From Gammaproteobacteria bacterium (GTDB lineage: Bacteria; Pseudomonadota; Gammaproteobacteria; Xanthomonadales; SZUA-36): 64,000 nt of DNA. The DNA lies in the NCBI GenBank assembly GCA_021772935.1, contig JAJFLA010000044.1, positions 1 to 64,000 of the forward strand, written 5' to 3'. This document shows, piece by piece, positions 11,670 to 19,703 of the stretch; position 1 is the stretch's first letter, and each line of letters opens with the position of its first letter. The notes beneath the pieces are model-generated. The model made no database searches. It saw only the letters and a program-made list of their open reading frames with translations, and had not been told where the DNA came from. A program made the position numbers and the translations under genes.

Positions 11670-12920
11670 ATGAAGAAGTTCGTTTCGATGATATTGGTCA
11701 CAGGCTTATTGTTTTCCGTTGTAGCAGAGTCGGCCACGGTCAGCACCATATTACATGGTGGGACAATGGGTGGCGTTACGGTACACCCGACTACCGGTGA
11801 TATATATGCATCGGAATTTGGTGGGGTTTCCGATAGGACCCCAAATAAACGGGTTTTTCGGATAACCGCAGCCGGTGTCATCACGACCTTCGCCAGCGGT
11901 TTTACTAACGCCGAGGGCAACGACTTTGATTCGAATGGTAATCTTTTTCAGACCAATATGGGCGATGGCAGATTTAGCAAGATCACACCAAGTGGGGGGA
12001 TCACTACGTTCGCCAGATTTGGCGGGCCAAGTGATGTTGTTATTGATTCGCAAGATACAATGTACGTGGTTGATTTTAACTCCAGCCGGATCGCGAAGGT
12101 TTTACCCAACGGTTCGGTAACCACTGTCGTCCGTAGCTCGGTATTGAATCAACCCAATGGGATTACCCTGGATGCCAATGACAATCTTTATGTTAGCTCA
12201 TTTGGTGGTGGGGCCATATTCAAGCTTGAGAAAAGTGGCTCCTTCACCAGGTTTGCCCAGGTGCCGGGACAGGCGCCGCACCTCACCTCAGCCAATGGCA
12301 AGCTTTACGTAACATCCTGGAACAGACACGCGATATACGAAATACCGATTGAAGGCAGTTCGCATCCAGCCACGCTGATAGCTGGACAATCAGGTTTTAG
12401 GGGTGGCGCTGATGGTTCCGCCCTGGAAGCCACTTTCGACAGCCCGAATGGAATTACCGTGAATCGTGATGGCACGATTCTATACGTGAATGATAAAAAC
12501 GGTGTACGGCAAATCACCCTCGATGAACCTTCAACACCAATTACAAGCACTGTGGGTTTGAGTGGTGCGTGGTTCGATCCTGCTCTTGATGGAGAGGGTT
12601 ATAACCTGATTTTCTTCGCAGGTGGAATGGTGGTTTATTTTTATGGGTCGACCACAACAGGTGAACGTCTGTGGTTGTTATCTGATGTTTTTTCCGGGCC
12701 TCTGTCGTTCGGAGAAGTGGCAGAAATCACGATGTTCGAAGCCACAAGTGGAGAATTTTTGGCGCCCGTACCTTCGGCACAATCCTTAACCCCATGGGGC
12801 GTTCTCAAGATGCAGTTTGATGATTGTGCGAATGGTGTCTTTGAGCTCGACGGTGCTGATGGCGTCAAGTCGTCCAACGTACAACAGCTGGTCGGAATTG
12901 ATGGGGCCGTCTGCAACTGA
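11670..12920 (+). CDS. Secreted NHL-propeller protein with C-terminal WFDP module
   Basis: A 416-residue exported protein. Residues 1-22 are a signal peptide (MKKFVSMILVTGLLFSVVAES). Residues about 25-285 form a six-bladed NHL/SMP-30-like propeller with repeats such as GVTVHPTTGDIYASEF, GNDFDSNGNLFQ, DVVIDSQDTMYVVDF and GITLDANDNLYVSSF. A linker EPSTPITSTV leads into a C-terminal module of about 120 residues (297-416) that starts LSGAWFDPALDGEGYN, contains TPWGVL, and ends with a Cys pair (DDCANGV and the terminal VCN). The same module recurs at 13003, 14550 and, diverged, twice at 16165. It may bind a ligand or the surface. I know no experimentally defined role. AAAAGG precedes the ATG. Confidence 0.85.
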   Translation: MKKFVSMILVTGLLFSVVAESATVSTILHGGTMGGVTVHPTTGDIYASEFGGVSDRTPNKRVFRITAAGVITTFASGFTNAEGNDFDSNGNLFQTNMGDGRFSKITPSGGITTFARFGGPSDVVIDSQDTMYVVDFNSSRIAKVLPNGSVTTVVRSSVLNQPNGITLDANDNLYVSSFGGGAIFKLEKSGSFTRFAQVPGQAPHLTSANGKLYVTSWNRHAIYEIPIEGSSHPATLIAGQSGFRGGADGSALEATFDSPNGITVNRDGTILYVNDKNGVRQITLDEPSTPITSTVGLSGAWFDPALDGEGYNLIFFAGGMVVYFYGSTTTGERLWLLSDVFSGPLSFGEVAEITMFEATSGEFLAPVPSAQSLTPWGVLKMQFDDCANGVFELDGADGVKSSNVQQLVGIDGAVCN

Positions 12921-13002
12921 CCCTTGGATGAGGGCCGGCCCCCGCCGGCACTTGCAGATTTAACCGAGGCGCTTTTAAACCAATAAAATTAAGGTAATTA
13001 CG

Positions 13003-13479
13003 ATGAAAAAACTGAGTTCAATGATGGTGGTTTTAGGGCTACTGTTTTCGATGGCGGCAGAGTCGGCGCAGGTCAGTCTGAGTGCGGCTTTGACACCAAT
13101 CACAACGACTGCCGGTTTAAGTGGTGCGTGGTTCGATCCTGCTCTTGATGGAGAGGGTTATAACCTGATTTTTTTCCCAGGTGGAATGGTGGTGTATTTT
13201 TATGGATCCACCACAACGGGCGAACGTCTTTGGTTGTTATCTGACGTTTTTTCCGGGTCTCTGTCATTCGGAGAAGTAGCAGAAATCACGATGTTCGAAG
13301 CCACAAGTGGGGCCTTTCTGGCGCCCGTACCTTCAGCAGAATCCTTGACCCCATGGGGCGTTCTCAGGATGCAGTTTGATGACTGTGCGAATGGTGTTTT
13401 TGAGCTTGATGGTGCTGATGGCGTCAAGTCATCCAACGTACAACAGCTTGTCGGGATTGATGGGATAGTCTGCAACTGA
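13003..13479 (+). CDS. Secreted stand-alone WFDP-module protein
   Basis: A 158-residue exported protein that is a signal peptide (MKKLSSMMVVLGLLFSMAAES) joined by a short linker to one WFDP module (LSGAWFDPALDGEGYN to the terminal Cys). It looks like an NHL-fusion relative from which the propeller has been deleted. Its module differs from that of the 11670 product at only about six of 120 positions. An 82-bp gap follows 11670, containing a GCCGGC-cccc-GCCGGC hairpin at 12934-12949 with no T run. AAGG precedes the ATG. Bases 13093-13617 form one copy of a 525-bp direct repeat. Confidence 0.8.
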   Translation: MKKLSSMMVVLGLLFSMAAESAQVSLSAALTPITTTAGLSGAWFDPALDGEGYNLIFFPGGMVVYFYGSTTTGERLWLLSDVFSGSLSFGEVAEITMFEATSGAFLAPVPSAESLTPWGVLRMQFDDCANGVFELDGADGVKSSNVQQLVGIDGIVCN

Positions 13480-13617
13480 CAGCTGGGTTGGAAAAAAGCC
13501 AAGACCTATAATTTAAGGTGTTTCCGGTAGTGTGAGGTCACCAAAGTGATCTCGTGCTACCGGAAAATATTTAATTGTCGTCGGGTAGTCCCCTTTTCTC
13601 GTGCCGCAACATCCAGG
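13093..13617 (+). repeat. 525-bp direct repeat, copy A
   Basis: Copy A aligns without any gap to copy B at 14526-15050. It covers the WFDP-module coding region, the 3' untranslated hairpins and a tail. In copy B that tail is the last codons of the minus-strand gene at 15022-15204. In copy A the tail is a gene fragment that leads nowhere, so copy A is the derived copy. A shorter third match, coding part only, lies at 12534-12920. Confidence 0.9.
13521..13566 (+). terminator. Long conserved RNA hairpin, copy A (possible terminator)
   Basis: Two arms of about 21 nt flank a CAAA loop. All non-Watson-Crick positions in the + strand RNA are G-U wobbles. It lies 41 bp after the 13003 gene stop and is followed by AATATTTAATT, not a clean T run. 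A terminator or 3'-end stabiliser is likely. Confidence 0.6.
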
Positions 13618-13658
13618 TATTCGATCCCCAAAAAAACTATAAAAAAAAGGTAGTTGCT

Positions 13659-14519
13659 ATGAAAAACTTAGTTTCGATGTTATTGGTCACAGGTTTATTG
13701 TTTTCCGTGGTAGCAGAATCGGCTACGGTCAGCACAGTGTTTTCCGGCGTGACCAATGGTGGCGTTACAGTGCATCCGGTCACAGGCGATATTTATGCCT
13801 CGGAGTGGGGTGCGACAAATGCTCCTAAAAACCCGACGCATAGGATTTTTCGAATAACACCAGAGGGCAATGCGACGCTTTTTGCTGGTGGCTTTGCCAA
13901 TGCAGATGGAAATGATTTTGATTCGAAAGGTAATCTTTTTCAGGTCAATTACGGTGATGGCAGATTGAGCAAGATCACACCGGGCGGTTCGGTCAGTTCG
14001 TTCTCCGGCTTCAGTTCGCCGACCGATGTTGTGATCGATGCAGAAGATACGATGTATGTGGCAGAGTGGGGCAACAATAAAATTTCAAAGGTCTTGCCTG
14101 ATGGCACCAGCAGCACCATCGTGCGCAGTGCAGTTTTAGATGAGCCTAGTGGTATCACAATCGATGCAATGGGGGATGTTTATGTCGCGTCCTGGGGTAG
14201 TGGCAGGATATTCAAGTTGGAAAAAGATGGTTCAATCAACTTTTTTTCCAACGTCTCGGGGAATACACCGCACCTCACATCCGCGAATGGTAAGCTCTAC
14301 GTAACCTCTGCTAGCACCCAGACGGTTTGGGAAATACCGCTTGAAGGTGAAACTCACAAAGCTACGCTGTTGGCCGGCCGATCAAATATTGCCGGTAATG
14401 CTGATGGTCCTGCACTGGAGGCCACATTCGACCAGCCAAATGCAATCGCCGTAAATCGAGACGGAACGACACTATATGTGACCGACCTGAATGGTGTAAG
14501 GCAAATAACTCTCGATTAG
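13659..14519 (+). CDS. Secreted NHL-propeller protein, cut from its WFDP module by an in-frame TAG
   Basis: A 286-residue exported protein with a leader almost identical to that of the 11670 product (MKNLVSMLLVTGLLFSVVAES), followed by an NHL/SMP-30-like propeller with the same blade order but clearly diverged sequence. It ends GVRQITLD-TAG. In the paralogue the same place reads GVRQITLDEPSTPITST, and here the codons after TAG continue in frame as PSTPITSTAGLSGAWFDP. A single codon change (GAA in the paralogue) therefore separates propeller from module. I set the start at the ATG at 13659, which follows AAAAAAGG. Upstream in-frame codons reach into the copied tail of repeat copy A and are not credible. 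Confidence 0.75.
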   Translation: MKNLVSMLLVTGLLFSVVAESATVSTVFSGVTNGGVTVHPVTGDIYASEWGATNAPKNPTHRIFRITPEGNATLFAGGFANADGNDFDSKGNLFQVNYGDGRLSKITPGGSVSSFSGFSSPTDVVIDAEDTMYVAEWGNNKISKVLPDGTSSTIVRSAVLDEPSGITIDAMGDVYVASWGSGRIFKLEKDGSINFFSNVSGNTPHLTSANGKLYVTSASTQTVWEIPLEGETHKATLLAGRSNIAGNADGPALEATFDQPNAIAVNRDGTTLYVTDLNGVRQITLD

Positions 14520-14912
14520 CCTTCAACACCGATCACAAGCACTGCCGGTTTGAGTGGTGCGTGGTTCGATCCTGCTCTTGATGGAGAGGGTTATAACCTG
14601 GTTTTTTTCCCAGGTGGAATGGTGGTTTATTTTTATGGGTCCACCACAACGGGCGAACGTCTTTGGTTGTTATCTGACGTTTTTTCCGGGTCTCTGTCAT
14701 TCGAAGAAGTAGTAGAAATCACGATGTTCGAAGCCACAAGCGGGGACTTCTTGGCGCCCGTACCTTCAGCAGAATCCTTAACCCCATGGGGCGTTCTCAG
14801 GATGCAGTCTGATGACTGTGCGAATGGTGTTTTTGAGCTCGACGGTGCTGATGGCGTCAAGGTGTCCAACGTACAACAGCTGGTCGGAATTGATGGGGCC
14901 GTCTGTAACTGA
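14520..14912 (+). pseudogene. Detached C-terminal WFDP module downstream of TAG
   Basis: This 130-codon continuation of the 13659 frame encodes linker PSTPITSTAG and a complete WFDP module ending VCN. It has no signal peptide. A TTG at 14550 (LSGAWFDP) is the only nearby start-like codon and lacks a ribosome-binding site. The module would reach the cell surface only by TAG readthrough. The coding sequence is still intact and very close to the other two modules, so either the stop is recent, the module is refreshed by gene conversion, or readthrough keeps it useful. Confidence 0.65.
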
Positions 14913-15050
14913 CAACTGGGTTGGAAAAGTGCTAAGACCTATAATTTAAGGTCTTTCCGGTAGCGTGAGGTCACCAAAGTGGTCTCGCGCTACCGGAAAA
15001 TATTTAATTGTCGTCGCGTAGTTACCTGTTCTCGTGCCACAACATCCAGG
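14526..15050 (+). repeat. 525-bp direct repeat, copy B
   Basis: Gapless partner of 13093-13617, by eye about nine-tenths identical in the non-coding part. This copy keeps the intact 3' end of the minus-strand small membrane protein gene, so it marks the original arrangement. Confidence 0.9.
14934..14999. terminator. Double hairpin between convergent genes (copy B)
   Basis: A first hairpin (14934-14955) has perfect arms AAGACCT and AGGTCTT. A second (14954-14999) has arms of about 21 nt around a CAAA loop with only G-U wobbles. It sits between the module end at 14912 and the convergent small membrane protein gene ending at 15022. That position suggests a bidirectional terminator. In copy A the first hairpin has one mismatch. 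Confidence 0.55.
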
Positions 15051-15204
15051 CAATGGTGCCGGGCCCAACAACTCCCAGTACACTGACCCACTGGGGTGTG
15101 TGCCACACACCGATAATCAAGTCGACAGCAAAGACCATTCTTAACAAATGGGCCGTTGCAACCACACTAAACAAAATAATTGCGAGTTTTGATCCGGTTT
15201 TCAT
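15022..15204 (-). CDS. Small conserved inner-membrane protein
   Basis: A 60-residue protein, MKTGSKLAIILFSVVATAHL onward, with two hydrophobic segments (about 6-25 and 36-54, separated by DLIIGVWHTPQW) and a charged end WLWHENR-like tail. It resembles a small two-span membrane family common in gammaproteobacteria with no assigned function. The ATG at 15204 is preceded by AAGAGG. A longer frame from 15288 would add 28 residues without support. Its last codons are duplicated in antisense at about 13585-13617. The 349 bp between this start and the next gene hold nothing I can name. Confidence 0.72.
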   Translation of the reverse strand: MKTGSKLAIILFSVVATAHLLRMVFAVDLIIGVWHTPQWVSVLGVVGPGTIAWMLWHENR

Positions 15205-15553
15205 GATGACCTCTTTACCAAGAGTAGGCGCCCTCAGGTGAGAGCGAATCAGAACAAGCATACGCCAAAGAAGTGCTCTCGTTCCCAACAGTTCGGATTT
15301 CCAGTACGTGGCAGGATATTACTGTGTTGTTGAGATAGGATAAATACAGTATTCAGTTCAATGATAATTGCCATACAGCAAAAACATGCATCTGGTGATT
15401 GTTTCTACCCAGCAATTTGGTTGGGGTCGAATGCTGTATTTGTCCGATTGGGACAACAAATTACCATTGTGCCAAATGGTGAAGCACGGACGAATATGCC
15501 ACTGGGACTGTTCAGGTTGCCTGGTTGATTTTCTACTGTGTTGGGGACGCTGC

Positions 15554-15850
15554 CTAAAAGAAATCGGGTTTATCGTAAAGGGTTGCGACAACGTCTGCCC
15601 CCTGATCACGGATTTCCACCAGGTCCTGGTAGTCTTTGGACATATACCAGCCCTCAGCTGATGCTCTATCAGGAAATTTCAAAACTACCGCAGCTGAATG
15701 ACCTGCTTGTCCTGACGAAATGCCGGAAACGGTACTTCTGAATACCAGTTCCCCGCCAAAAGATACGACTGTTGCAGGAGCCGCATCAGTATATACCTTC
15801 AATTTGACAGGGTTCTTAACACTGATTTGCAGAAGGTAAAATGCGCTCAT
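15554..15850 (-). CDS. DUF1330 family protein
   Basis: A 98-residue dimeric alpha/beta-barrel-type small protein. It opens SAFYLLQISVKNPVKLKVYT, then AAPATVVSFGGELVFRS, then VVLKFPDRASAEGWYMSKDY, which is the usual DUF1330 order. Its biochemical role is unknown. No operon partner is evident: it faces away from the sulfatase gene, with 314 bp of shared upstream DNA. That gap (15851-16164) shows no motif I can defend beyond being the likely site of both promoters. Confidence 0.85.
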   Translation of the reverse strand: MSAFYLLQISVKNPVKLKVYTDAAPATVVSFGGELVFRSTVSGISSGQAGHSAAVVLKFPDRASAEGWYMSKDYQDLVEIRDQGADVVATLYDKPDFF

Positions 15851-16164
15851 GATTTCTCTGAATCACCCCGGTATTCCGGAGACTCCGTGTTTTGAGAGGG
15901 TGAAGTCACGTTTCATCAATAAGAGACTACCCGGATAAAAAGGAACGTGCAACACACATGGGTGTTGGAACAGCGGGGGAGCACAGTTCACTGTGGACTG
16001 TTATCCAGTACAGAAGTAAACGGTAAAATGGTACATTTGCGCATTCCGGATCGAAGTTCAAGGCAATAAAATCATCTTTACCTGTACTTACAGTCTGCTG
16101 ACACAAGATTACTGCAAGCTGGGTTTTAATATAGTCAGGAATTTCTCTGCCGGTATGTGTGCAA

Positions 16165-19100
16165 ATGAATAAGGCTTTCAAATATCTATTCTATATTATG
16201 TTATTGCTGGTATCGGTCAGCGATAACCTTGCACACGCCGAGACACTCGTTGACTCAAAGATGAGTGGGTCGTGGTTTGATCCTACCCACAATGGTGAAG
16301 GCTTTTTGCTGGAAGTGCTCGAGAGTGGCACGGTCGTTGTTTATTGGTTTACCTATGATGAGGCCGGTAACCAACGCTGGTTTTTCGGTACTGGATCGAC
16401 GCAGGGTGATACGGTCGTGGTCGATACATTATTGGCTGCGAGCGGGTCGGTTTTTGGCGAAGGGTTCGATCCTGATGATGTCGTATTTTCCGAGGTTGGA
16501 AACTTATCCATCAAGTGGGCCGATTGTTCGATTGCAACAGCAACCTATACCATTGATGGCGTGTCAGGTAATCAGGATCTAAGCCGCCTCACGACCCTCG
16601 CTGGTTTGGATTGTGGTGGCTCTGTTTCTACCCCTTCTCCCATGACCGGTTCCTGGTTTGACCAAACCCATGATGGTGAAGGCCTGCTGGTCGAAATCCT
16701 CAACGATGGCCGCGCACTTGTTTATTGGTTCAGCTATGACGGTGATGGCAATCCGGTCTGGTTTTTTGGTGTGGGTGAGCAGGATGGAGAGCTTATTTCC
16801 ATTCCTGAGATGTCCATCACCAGCGGCGGTCGTTTCGGGCCTGACTTTGACCCGGACCAGGTCCAGCTCGAGCCGTGGGGCAGCTTGTTGGTCGAATTGG
16901 ATTGTGATTTTGGTAAATTTGACTATGTTTCCGATCAGCTGGAATTTGGTAGCGGAAAGCAGACATTGACCCGTCTGACAAGCCTGGGAAACCCGATTTG
17001 TGAGGCCGCCAAGGCGCCCAATATACTGCTTGTTATTGCAGATGATCTTGGCCTCGATGCTTCCAACCAATACGATATCTCAGATGAGAACCCGACCACC
17101 CCCTCGCTCGACCAATTGGCGGCCGAGGGGCTGGTATTTGAAAATGCGTGGTCCAATCCGACCTGCAGTCCGACCCGTGCTGGCATCCTGACCGGAAAAT
17201 TCGGTACGCGTACCGGTGTATTGACCCCGGGGGATGTGCTTTCAGAAGATGAAACTTCGTTGCAGTCCTATATCCATCAACACCTGCCCGGAAAATATGT
17301 CGATGCCGTTATCGGCAAGTGGCACCTTGGCCCCCAGCCGGGCGGGCTCGACCACCCTTCGGATTTGGGTATTACTCATTTCGCCGGCATTACAGGGGGG
17401 GGTGTTGATGATTATGAAGACTGGGTGTTGACCACTAATGGCCAACGCAGCGATGAAACAGAGTATGTGACCAGTAAACTGGTTGATCTTGCCGTTGAGT
17501 GGACCGGACAGCAGGAGAATCCCTGGTTTTTATGGTTGGCTTTTAACGCACCGCATACGCCGTTTCACCTTCCGCCTGCAGATTTACATGACAGAGAATT
17601 GTCGGGGACCCAATCTGACATAGCCGCCAATCCATTGCCCTATTATCTTGCTGCCATCGAAGCGATGGACATGGAAATTGGCCGCCTTCTGGATTCATTC
17701 GACGCGGAAACGCGGGCAAATACAATCATCATTTTTGTGGGTGACAACGGCACGCCCGGCCAGGTCGCACAGTTTCCATACTCAAGGACAAAGGCCAAAG
17801 GCTCTCTGTACCAGGGCGGTATCAACGTACCCCTATACATATCTGGCCCGGGCGTGACTCGCACCAGTGAACGCGAAACCGCGCTGGTCAACACCACGGA
17901 TCTTTTCAGCACCATCGCCGCGCTTGCCGGTGTGAACGTTGACCAGGTCCATGACAGTGTTTCCTTTGCAGGCCTTGGCGGTGAGGATCGCGGGGTTGAG
18001 CGGTTCACTCAATATTCCGAAAAATCAACCGATACAGGTGAAGAATGGACCCTCTCTGATGGTCTTTACAAACTGATTGAATCCAGTGGAGGCACGCAGG
18101 AACTTTATCAGCTTTCGTTAGACCCTTTTGAAGCCACAGACCTGGTGGAATCGGGCGCTGCTCCAACTGATGTGGTCGATGATCTGCAGTTTCTGGCAGA
18201 TCAAATCAGGCAGGGGTCCAGTAAAACAGAGGGGTTCGCTGTTGTCGATACCGGTCAGGAAGCGTGCTACGACGACCTGGGCGCAGAAATATCCTGTCCT
18301 GCCAGCAATGAAGCTTTTTATGGTCAAGACGCTCAGTACACCGGCAATCACCCTGATTTCACTGACAATGGTGATGACACGGTATCAGACAATATCACTG
18401 GCCTGATGTGGCAATCAGACCCCGATACCAACCAGGACAGCCTCATTGATGCAAATGACAAACTGACATTCACCCAGGCGCAAGCCTATTGTGGCAACCT
18501 GGATTTGGCCGGTAACACCGATTGGTGGCTTCCCGATATCAAACAGCTTTATTCCCTGATTAACTTTGGTGGTATCGATCCGAGTGGTTACGAAGGCAGC
18601 AGTACAGCCGGCCTGGTGCCGTTCATTGATACAACGTACTTCAATTTTGCTTATGGGGACAGCAGTGTAGGAGAACGAATCATTGACGCGCAATATGCTT
18701 CGAGCACGCTTTACGTCTCCAATACTGCCAACGACGGGGGCCAAACCTTGTTCGGAGTCAATTTTGCCGATGGGCGTATCAAGGGTTATGGGCTCAGCCT
18801 TTTCGGCCAGGAAAAGACGTTTTATGTCATGTGCACACGAGGAAATAGCAATTATGGCCAGAATGATTTTATGGCCAACGGCGACGACACTATCACCGAC
18901 ACGGCGACCGGCTTGATGTGGGCGTTCGATGACAGTACCTCCAGCTTCAACTGGGAGCAGGCACTGCTGTGGGTTGAAGAACAAAATACTGCGGACTACC
19001 TGGGTTATGCCGATTGGCGACTTCCAAACGCCAAGGAGTTGCAAAGCCTGGTGGATTACAGTCGCTCGCCCGATACCAGCAACTCCGCTGCCATTGATCC

Positions 19101-19392
19101 GTTATTCAACGCCACCGGCATCATTAACGAGGCCGGCGATACCGATTATCCAGCCTACTGGAGTGGCACCACCCACATCAACTGGACGACAACACCGGGA
19201 GTGGCCAGTGTGTATATCAATTTTGGCCGCTCGATGGGTTATATGAACAACTCCTGGGTGGATGTACATGGTGCGGGTGCACAACGAAGCGACCCCAAGG
19301 CGGGTGATCCGGCTGACTACCCCACTGGCCTTGGTCCACAGGGTGATGCGGTTCGTATTTATAACCTTGTCCGCCTGGTTCGTACGCAGTAA
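16165..19392 (+). CDS. Exported sulfatase with two WFDP modules and a tandem Lcl/DUF1566 tail
   Basis: A 1075-residue multidomain protein with a signal peptide (MNKAFKYLFYIMLLLVSVSD, cleavage near AHA). Domain order: WFDP-type module 1 (MSGSWFDPTHNGEG, about 33-150), module 2 (MTGSWFDQTHDGEG, about 160-280), and a sulfatase of the alkaline-phosphatase fold (about 284-690). A C-terminal region of about 380 residues carries two Lcl/DUF1566-type units, each with a NGDDT-xxDxxTGLMW motif and a WWLPDIKQL or DWRLPNAKEL motif. Sulfatase signatures: metal Asp pair in IADDLG, formylglycine Cys334 in CSPTR, GKWHLG, APHTPFH and FVGDNG. A GTG two codons upstream is also possible. The modification enzyme is not in the window. 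The substrate is probably a sulfated glycan, which is inference. Confidence 0.9.
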   Translation: MNKAFKYLFYIMLLLVSVSDNLAHAETLVDSKMSGSWFDPTHNGEGFLLEVLESGTVVVYWFTYDEAGNQRWFFGTGSTQGDTVVVDTLLAASGSVFGEGFDPDDVVFSEVGNLSIKWADCSIATATYTIDGVSGNQDLSRLTTLAGLDCGGSVSTPSPMTGSWFDQTHDGEGLLVEILNDGRALVYWFSYDGDGNPVWFFGVGEQDGELISIPEMSITSGGRFGPDFDPDQVQLEPWGSLLVELDCDFGKFDYVSDQLEFGSGKQTLTRLTSLGNPICEAAKAPNILLVIADDLGLDASNQYDISDENPTTPSLDQLAAEGLVFENAWSNPTCSPTRAGILTGKFGTRTGVLTPGDVLSEDETSLQSYIHQHLPGKYVDAVIGKWHLGPQPGGLDHPSDLGITHFAGITGGGVDDYEDWVLTTNGQRSDETEYVTSKLVDLAVEWTGQQENPWFLWLAFNAPHTPFHLPPADLHDRELSGTQSDIAANPLPYYLAAIEAMDMEIGRLLDSFDAETRANTIIIFVGDNGTPGQVAQFPYSRTKAKGSLYQGGINVPLYISGPGVTRTSERETALVNTTDLFSTIAALAGVNVDQVHDSVSFAGLGGEDRGVERFTQYSEKSTDTGEEWTLSDGLYKLIESSGGTQELYQLSLDPFEATDLVESGAAPTDVVDDLQFLADQIRQGSSKTEGFAVVDTGQEACYDDLGAEISCPASNEAFYGQDAQYTGNHPDFTDNGDDTVSDNITGLMWQSDPDTNQDSLIDANDKLTFTQAQAYCGNLDLAGNTDWWLPDIKQLYSLINFGGIDPSGYEGSSTAGLVPFIDTTYFNFAYGDSSVGERIIDAQYASSTLYVSNTANDGGQTLFGVNFADGRIKGYGLSLFGQEKTFYVMCTRGNSNYGQNDFMANGDDTITDTATGLMWAFDDSTSSFNWEQALLWVEEQNTADYLGYADWRLPNAKELQSLVDYSRSPDTSNSAAIDPLFNATGIINEAGDTDYPAYWSGTTHINWTTTPGVASVYINFGRSMGYMNNSWVDVHGAGAQRSDPKAGDPADYPTGLGPQGDAVRIYNLVRLVRTQ

Positions 19393-19436
19393 TCATGGAC
19401 GCCAGCCGCGCTCGACGGATATCAAGCACTCCCAAA

Positions 19437-19703
19437 TCAGCGCAGCTGGCTGTCTTTACTGCCCCGTCGATTGATTCCGCTAATGTTTTCCTGCTTTTTA
19501 TCAGACGTTTCCTGGCAACTGATACACAGGCGTACTCCCGGGACGGCTTGGCGGCGGGCCTTGGGGATATCGGTACCGCATTCCTCGCAGTTGTTCAGGC
19601 TGTTCCCGTGCGGCAACTGACTGCGGGCACGTTTTACTGCGTCCTCGATTGTGGCATCAATCTGGTCTTGAACCGCCCCGTCTTTTGCAAATCCACCTGC
19701 CAA
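19437..19703 (-). CDS. DksA/TraR C4-type zinc-finger protein (YbiI-like)
   Basis: An 88-residue small DksA/TraR homologue. The start is a TTG at 19703, giving MAGGFAKDGAVQDQIDATIE, the usual start of YbiI-like proteins and the same total length. GGAG lies eight bases upstream. The zinc site is CEECG with CISC about 16 residues on, followed by the conserved NRRGSKDSQLR end. Longer frames reach 19808 but add an unrelated Cys-rich stretch. It lacks the coiled-coil of full DksA, so direct action on RNA polymerase is uncertain. It converges with the sulfatase gene 44 bp away. Confidence 0.88.
   Translation of the reverse strand: MAGGFAKDGAVQDQIDATIEDAVKRARSQLPHGNSLNNCEECGTDIPKARRQAVPGVRLCISCQETSDKKQENISGINRRGSKDSQLR

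Noticed and set aside
16579-17070. A 163-codon open frame on the minus strand within the sulfatase gene
   Set aside because: It overlaps conserved module and sulfatase coding and looks like a chance antisense frame.
18415-19044. A 209-codon minus-strand frame within the DUF1566 tail
   Set aside because: It is antisense to repeat units with clear Lcl/DUF1566 motifs.
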